NCBI GenBank assembly: GCA_946617545.1
Contig: CAMOKK010000055.1
Span: forward strand, 1-8,259
Direction: 5' to 3'
Origin: an uncultured Bacteroidales bacterium
Lineage (GTDB): Bacteria > Bacteroidota > Bacteroidia > Bacteroidales > UBA932
DNA length: 8,259 nucleotides
In this document: in pieces, positions 6,169-8,259 of the stretch
Layout: each line of letters begins with the position of its first letter
Position numbering within the stretch: the stretch's first letter is position 1
The notes under the pieces: model-generated
Told to the model about the DNA's origin: nothing
The model's input: only the letters and a program-made list of their open reading frames with translations
Databases searched by the model: none
Made by a program: the position numbers and the translations under genes

Positions 6169-7419
6169 ATGATTCTGCTACAGAACATCCTTCACAAGGG
6201 CAGCCCCGCACACATCCTCATAGACGGCGGCCGCATAGCCCGTATCAGCTCCACGCCCCTTGACGTTCCCGATGCTGAAAAAGTGGACTGCAGCGGAAAG
6301 GCCGTGATTCCGGGCTTCGTGAACATGCACACCCATGCAGCCATGGTGATGCTCAGAGGCATCTACGAAGACCTTATCCTCTACGACTGGCTCAACCATA
6401 TCTGGAAGGTTGAAGCCAAACTGGACCGGGATTTCATCTACTGGGGCACCAAACTGGCCTGCCTGGAGATGATCAAGAGCGGCACCACCACCTTCAACGA
6501 CCAGTACTGGCATTCTCCCCACGCCTGCCGGGCCGCCATGGAGATGGGCCTGAGGCCGGTGATTTCCTTCATTTTCCTGGACTCCTACAACCATGAACTG
6601 ATGATGCGGCAGCGGGAAGCCTGCGAGCGCCTGTACCGCCGTACGCTGGACTGGGAAGGAGACTTCCAGTTTGCCATCTCCATCCACTCGCTCTACACGG
6701 TATCGGAGGAAAACATCCTTTGGGCCGCAAGCTTCGCCCGTGAGCACGGGCTCAAGATTCACCTCCACCTGGCAGAGACCAAGATGGAGTACGATGACTG
6801 CCTCAAAGCCCATCACGGGCTCACCCCTACGGAATATTTCAACTCCTTAGGCATCTGGGGGCCGGACGTGATTGCTGCCCACAGCCTGTATCTGAATCCC
6901 ACGGACATCCGCATCCTGGGAGAGCACAGGGTGAATTGCGTGCACTGCATCAACTCCAACCTCAAGCTCTCTTCCGGCTACCGCTTCCGTTACAACGAAC
7001 TGAGGGATGCCGGCGCCAACGTATGCATAGGAACCGACGGAGCGGCCTCTTCCAACAATCTGGACATGCTGGAGCACATGAAGAACTCGGCCATGCTGCA
7101 GAAAGCCTGGAGGGAAGACCCCCGGCAGATGCCGCTGAACGAGCTCTTTGCCTGCGCCACCGTCCATGGTGCCCGCGCCCTGGGTATAGACAGCGGGGAA
7201 ATCCGCGAAGGCGCCCTGGCAGACCTCTCCCTTGTGGATATCGACAACTCCTATTTCATCTCCCCCGCACCCGTAGAGGCCAACCTGGTGTATGCCGCCC
7301 ACTCGGACGTGATTACAGACGTGATGGTGGCCGGCAAGTGGGTGATGCGTTCCCGCCAGGTTCCCGGGGAGGAGGAAATCCTTGCACAGGCCCGCAAGAT
7401 GGTGGGCCAAATCTGCTAA
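6169..7419 (+). CDS. mtaD: Amidohydrolase, MTA/SAH (5'-deoxyadenosine-type) deaminase family
   Basis: 416 residues, normal length, full-length metal-dependent amidohydrolase (TIM barrel plus a small beta domain). The zinc site is visible: His54 and His56 in NMHTHAAM, His200 in HLHLAET with Glu203, His238 in AAHSLYL and Asp290 in GTDGAASSNNLDM. His173 (SIHSLYT) and NSNLKLSSG (262-270) are also family features. TDGAASSNNLDM and NLKLSSG are typical of the methylthioadenosine/S-adenosylhomocysteine deaminases, which turn adenosine-type nucleosides into inosine-type ones. The exact substrate (MTA, SAH, 5'-deoxyadenosine or adenosine) cannot be read from the sequence; guanine or chlorohydrolase-type activity is less likely. 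A purine nucleoside phosphorylase gene follows after 11 bp, which supports a nucleoside substrate. The start at 6169 is only 13 bp beyond an intrinsic terminator, has no Shine-Dalgarno sequence and no promoter that I can find. Confidence 0.9.
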   Translation: MILLQNILHKGSPAHILIDGGRIARISSTPLDVPDAEKVDCSGKAVIPGFVNMHTHAAMVMLRGIYEDLILYDWLNHIWKVEAKLDRDFIYWGTKLACLEMIKSGTTTFNDQYWHSPHACRAAMEMGLRPVISFIFLDSYNHELMMRQREACERLYRRTLDWEGDFQFAISIHSLYTVSEENILWAASFAREHGLKIHLHLAETKMEYDDCLKAHHGLTPTEYFNSLGIWGPDVIAAHSLYLNPTDIRILGEHRVNCVHCINSNLKLSSGYRFRYNELRDAGANVCIGTDGAASSNNLDMLEHMKNSAMLQKAWREDPRQMPLNELFACATVHGARALGIDSGEIREGALADLSLVDIDNSYFISPAPVEANLVYAAHSDVITDVMVAGKWVMRSRQVPGEEEILAQARKMVGQIC

Positions 7420-7430
7420 CTTAAACCGCT

Positions 7431-8258
7431 ATGAATCATAAGTTTACTAGCATCAAAGGGGCTGCCGACTCCCTGAGTCTCCGCCTGGATGGGCTGAAGC
7501 CCCAGGTGGGCATCGTGCTGGGAAGCGGCCTGGGAAGTCTGGCCGATTCCATCCGGAATCCCGTCACCGTCCCCTACCGGGAACTCCCCGGTTTCCCCGT
7601 CTCCACCGCCCTGGGACACAAGGGCGTGTTCATCGCCGGAGATTTGGGCGGCAAGAAGGTGCTGGCCATGCAGGGACGTATCCATTATTATGAAGGCTAC
7701 GGCATGGACCAGGTGGTCCTTCCCATCCGGGTAATGCTGGCCATGGGCATTGAGACGCTGATTGTCTCCAACGCCGCAGGCGGGATAGGCTTCCACCTCC
7801 ATCTGGGAGACCTCATGATTATCAAGGACCATATCAACCTGTTGCCCAATCCCCTCATCGGCCCCAATATCGACGAATTCGGGCCCCGCTTCCCGGACAT
7901 GACCCGTCCCTACGACCCGGCGCTGATACGCCTGGCCAAGGAACTGGGGCAGAAACTGGGCATCGAGCTCAAAGAGGGTGTCTATGTGGGCGGCACCGGC
8001 CCCAGCTATGAGACGCCGGCCGAATACAAGTTTTTCCGCATCATCGGCGGAGACGCCGTGGGCATGAGCACCATTCCCGAGGTGATTGTGGCCCGCCACG
8101 CCGGGGTGCCGGTGTTCGGCATCTCCGTAATTACCAACGAGGCCCATGACAACTACGCGGAAGACTTCCAGAACGACGGGAACGACGTGGTGGTGGCAGC
8201 CAACGCAGCCGCCGGAAAGATGACCCGTCTGATAGAGAAAATGATTGAAAGAATGTAA
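7431..8258 (+). CDS. punA: Purine nucleoside phosphorylase (trimeric, PNP/MTAP family)
   Basis: 275 residues, complete; the stop codon ends one base before the window edge. It splits purine nucleosides with phosphate to free base and ribose 1-phosphate. Phosphate-site residues match human PNP: Ser32 in GSGLG, His63 (LGHKG), Arg83 and His85 (GRIHYYEGY). Base-site and sugar-site residues also match: NAAGG (114-118), Phe154 (GPRFP), Tyr193 and Glu194 (GPSYETPAE), Met212 (VGMSTIPEV) and Asn236 (VITNEA). Asn236 equals human Asn243, which selects 6-oxopurines such as inosine and guanosine. Aligning ungapped from there, human His257, which contacts the ribose 5'-OH, becomes Gly250 here. The gene follows the deaminase gene by 11 bp and is surely cotranscribed, so the pair may act in series. 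Whether the substrate is ordinary inosine/guanosine or a 5'-modified inosine is open. Confidence 0.94.
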   Translation: MNHKFTSIKGAADSLSLRLDGLKPQVGIVLGSGLGSLADSIRNPVTVPYRELPGFPVSTALGHKGVFIAGDLGGKKVLAMQGRIHYYEGYGMDQVVLPIRVMLAMGIETLIVSNAAGGIGFHLHLGDLMIIKDHINLLPNPLIGPNIDEFGPRFPDMTRPYDPALIRLAKELGQKLGIELKEGVYVGGTGPSYETPAEYKFFRIIGGDAVGMSTIPEVIVARHAGVPVFGISVITNEAHDNYAEDFQNDGNDVVVAANAAAGKMTRLIEKMIERM

Positions 8259-8259
8259 G

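Noticed and set aside
7416..8147. Minus-strand open frame of 243 codons opposite the phosphorylase gene
   Set aside because: It is antisense to a clear enzyme gene, has no family features and has composition typical of a shadow frame.
1..8259. Mobile element, CRISPR array, tRNA/rRNA or defence island
   Set aside because: No transposase, integrase, direct-repeat array, terminal repeats or RNA-gene signature was seen; gene content and base composition are uniform and core-like.

Overview
The window looks like chromosomal core DNA from a GC-rich member of the Bacteroidales (phylum Bacteroidota). Three observations support this. The gene run nusB - yajC - YbbR-like - coaE - DUF5606 is characteristic of the phylum. 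NusB has the long form of about 310 residues found there, and there is a DUF3276 (PUR-alpha-like) protein. Start codons lack Shine-Dalgarno sequences, and the AT-rich gaps carry Bacteroidota-type -7 boxes (TAnnTTTG). I cannot name a genus; an Alistipes/Rikenellaceae-like or related gut lineage would fit the base composition, but that is a guess.

Layout. On the minus strand, positions 5687 down to 194 hold seven tightly packed genes that read as one operon: nusB (antitermination/rRNA), yajC (Sec translocon accessory), a YbbR-like membrane-anchored protein, coaE (last step of CoA synthesis), a DUF5606 protein, rimO (ribosomal protein S12 methylthiotransferase) and a TPR-type lipoprotein of unknown function. 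Neighbouring genes overlap by 4 or 8 bp or lie 3 to 6 bp apart, so translational coupling is likely. Beyond the operon, also on the minus strand, the window edge cuts the first 46 codons of pckA (ATP-dependent PEP carboxykinase). pckA appears to have its own promoter, set in the 3' end of the lipoprotein gene.

Positions 5688-5782 form a short AT-rich divergent promoter region. It contains a perfect 8-bp inverted repeat whose two arms are themselves -7 boxes facing away from each other. To its right, on the plus strand, are the DUF3276 gene, a clear intrinsic terminator, then an MTA/SAH-type amidohydrolase (mtaD family) followed 11 bp later by a purine nucleoside phosphorylase.

How the genes work together. 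The left operon mixes transcription, translation, secretion and cofactor functions, as is common for core bacterial operons. The right pair suggests a purine-salvage route: an adenosine-type nucleoside (methylthioadenosine, S-adenosylhomocysteine or 5'-deoxyadenosine) is deaminated to its 6-oxopurine form, which the phosphorylase then splits to hypoxanthine and a sugar phosphate. The phosphorylase keeps the 6-oxopurine-selecting Asn but has Gly where human PNP has the His that contacts the ribose 5'-OH, which would suit a 5'-modified substrate.

The window is otherwise ordinary: no mobile elements, RNA genes, CRISPR arrays or defence genes are visible. There is no gene-free stretch above 300 bases.
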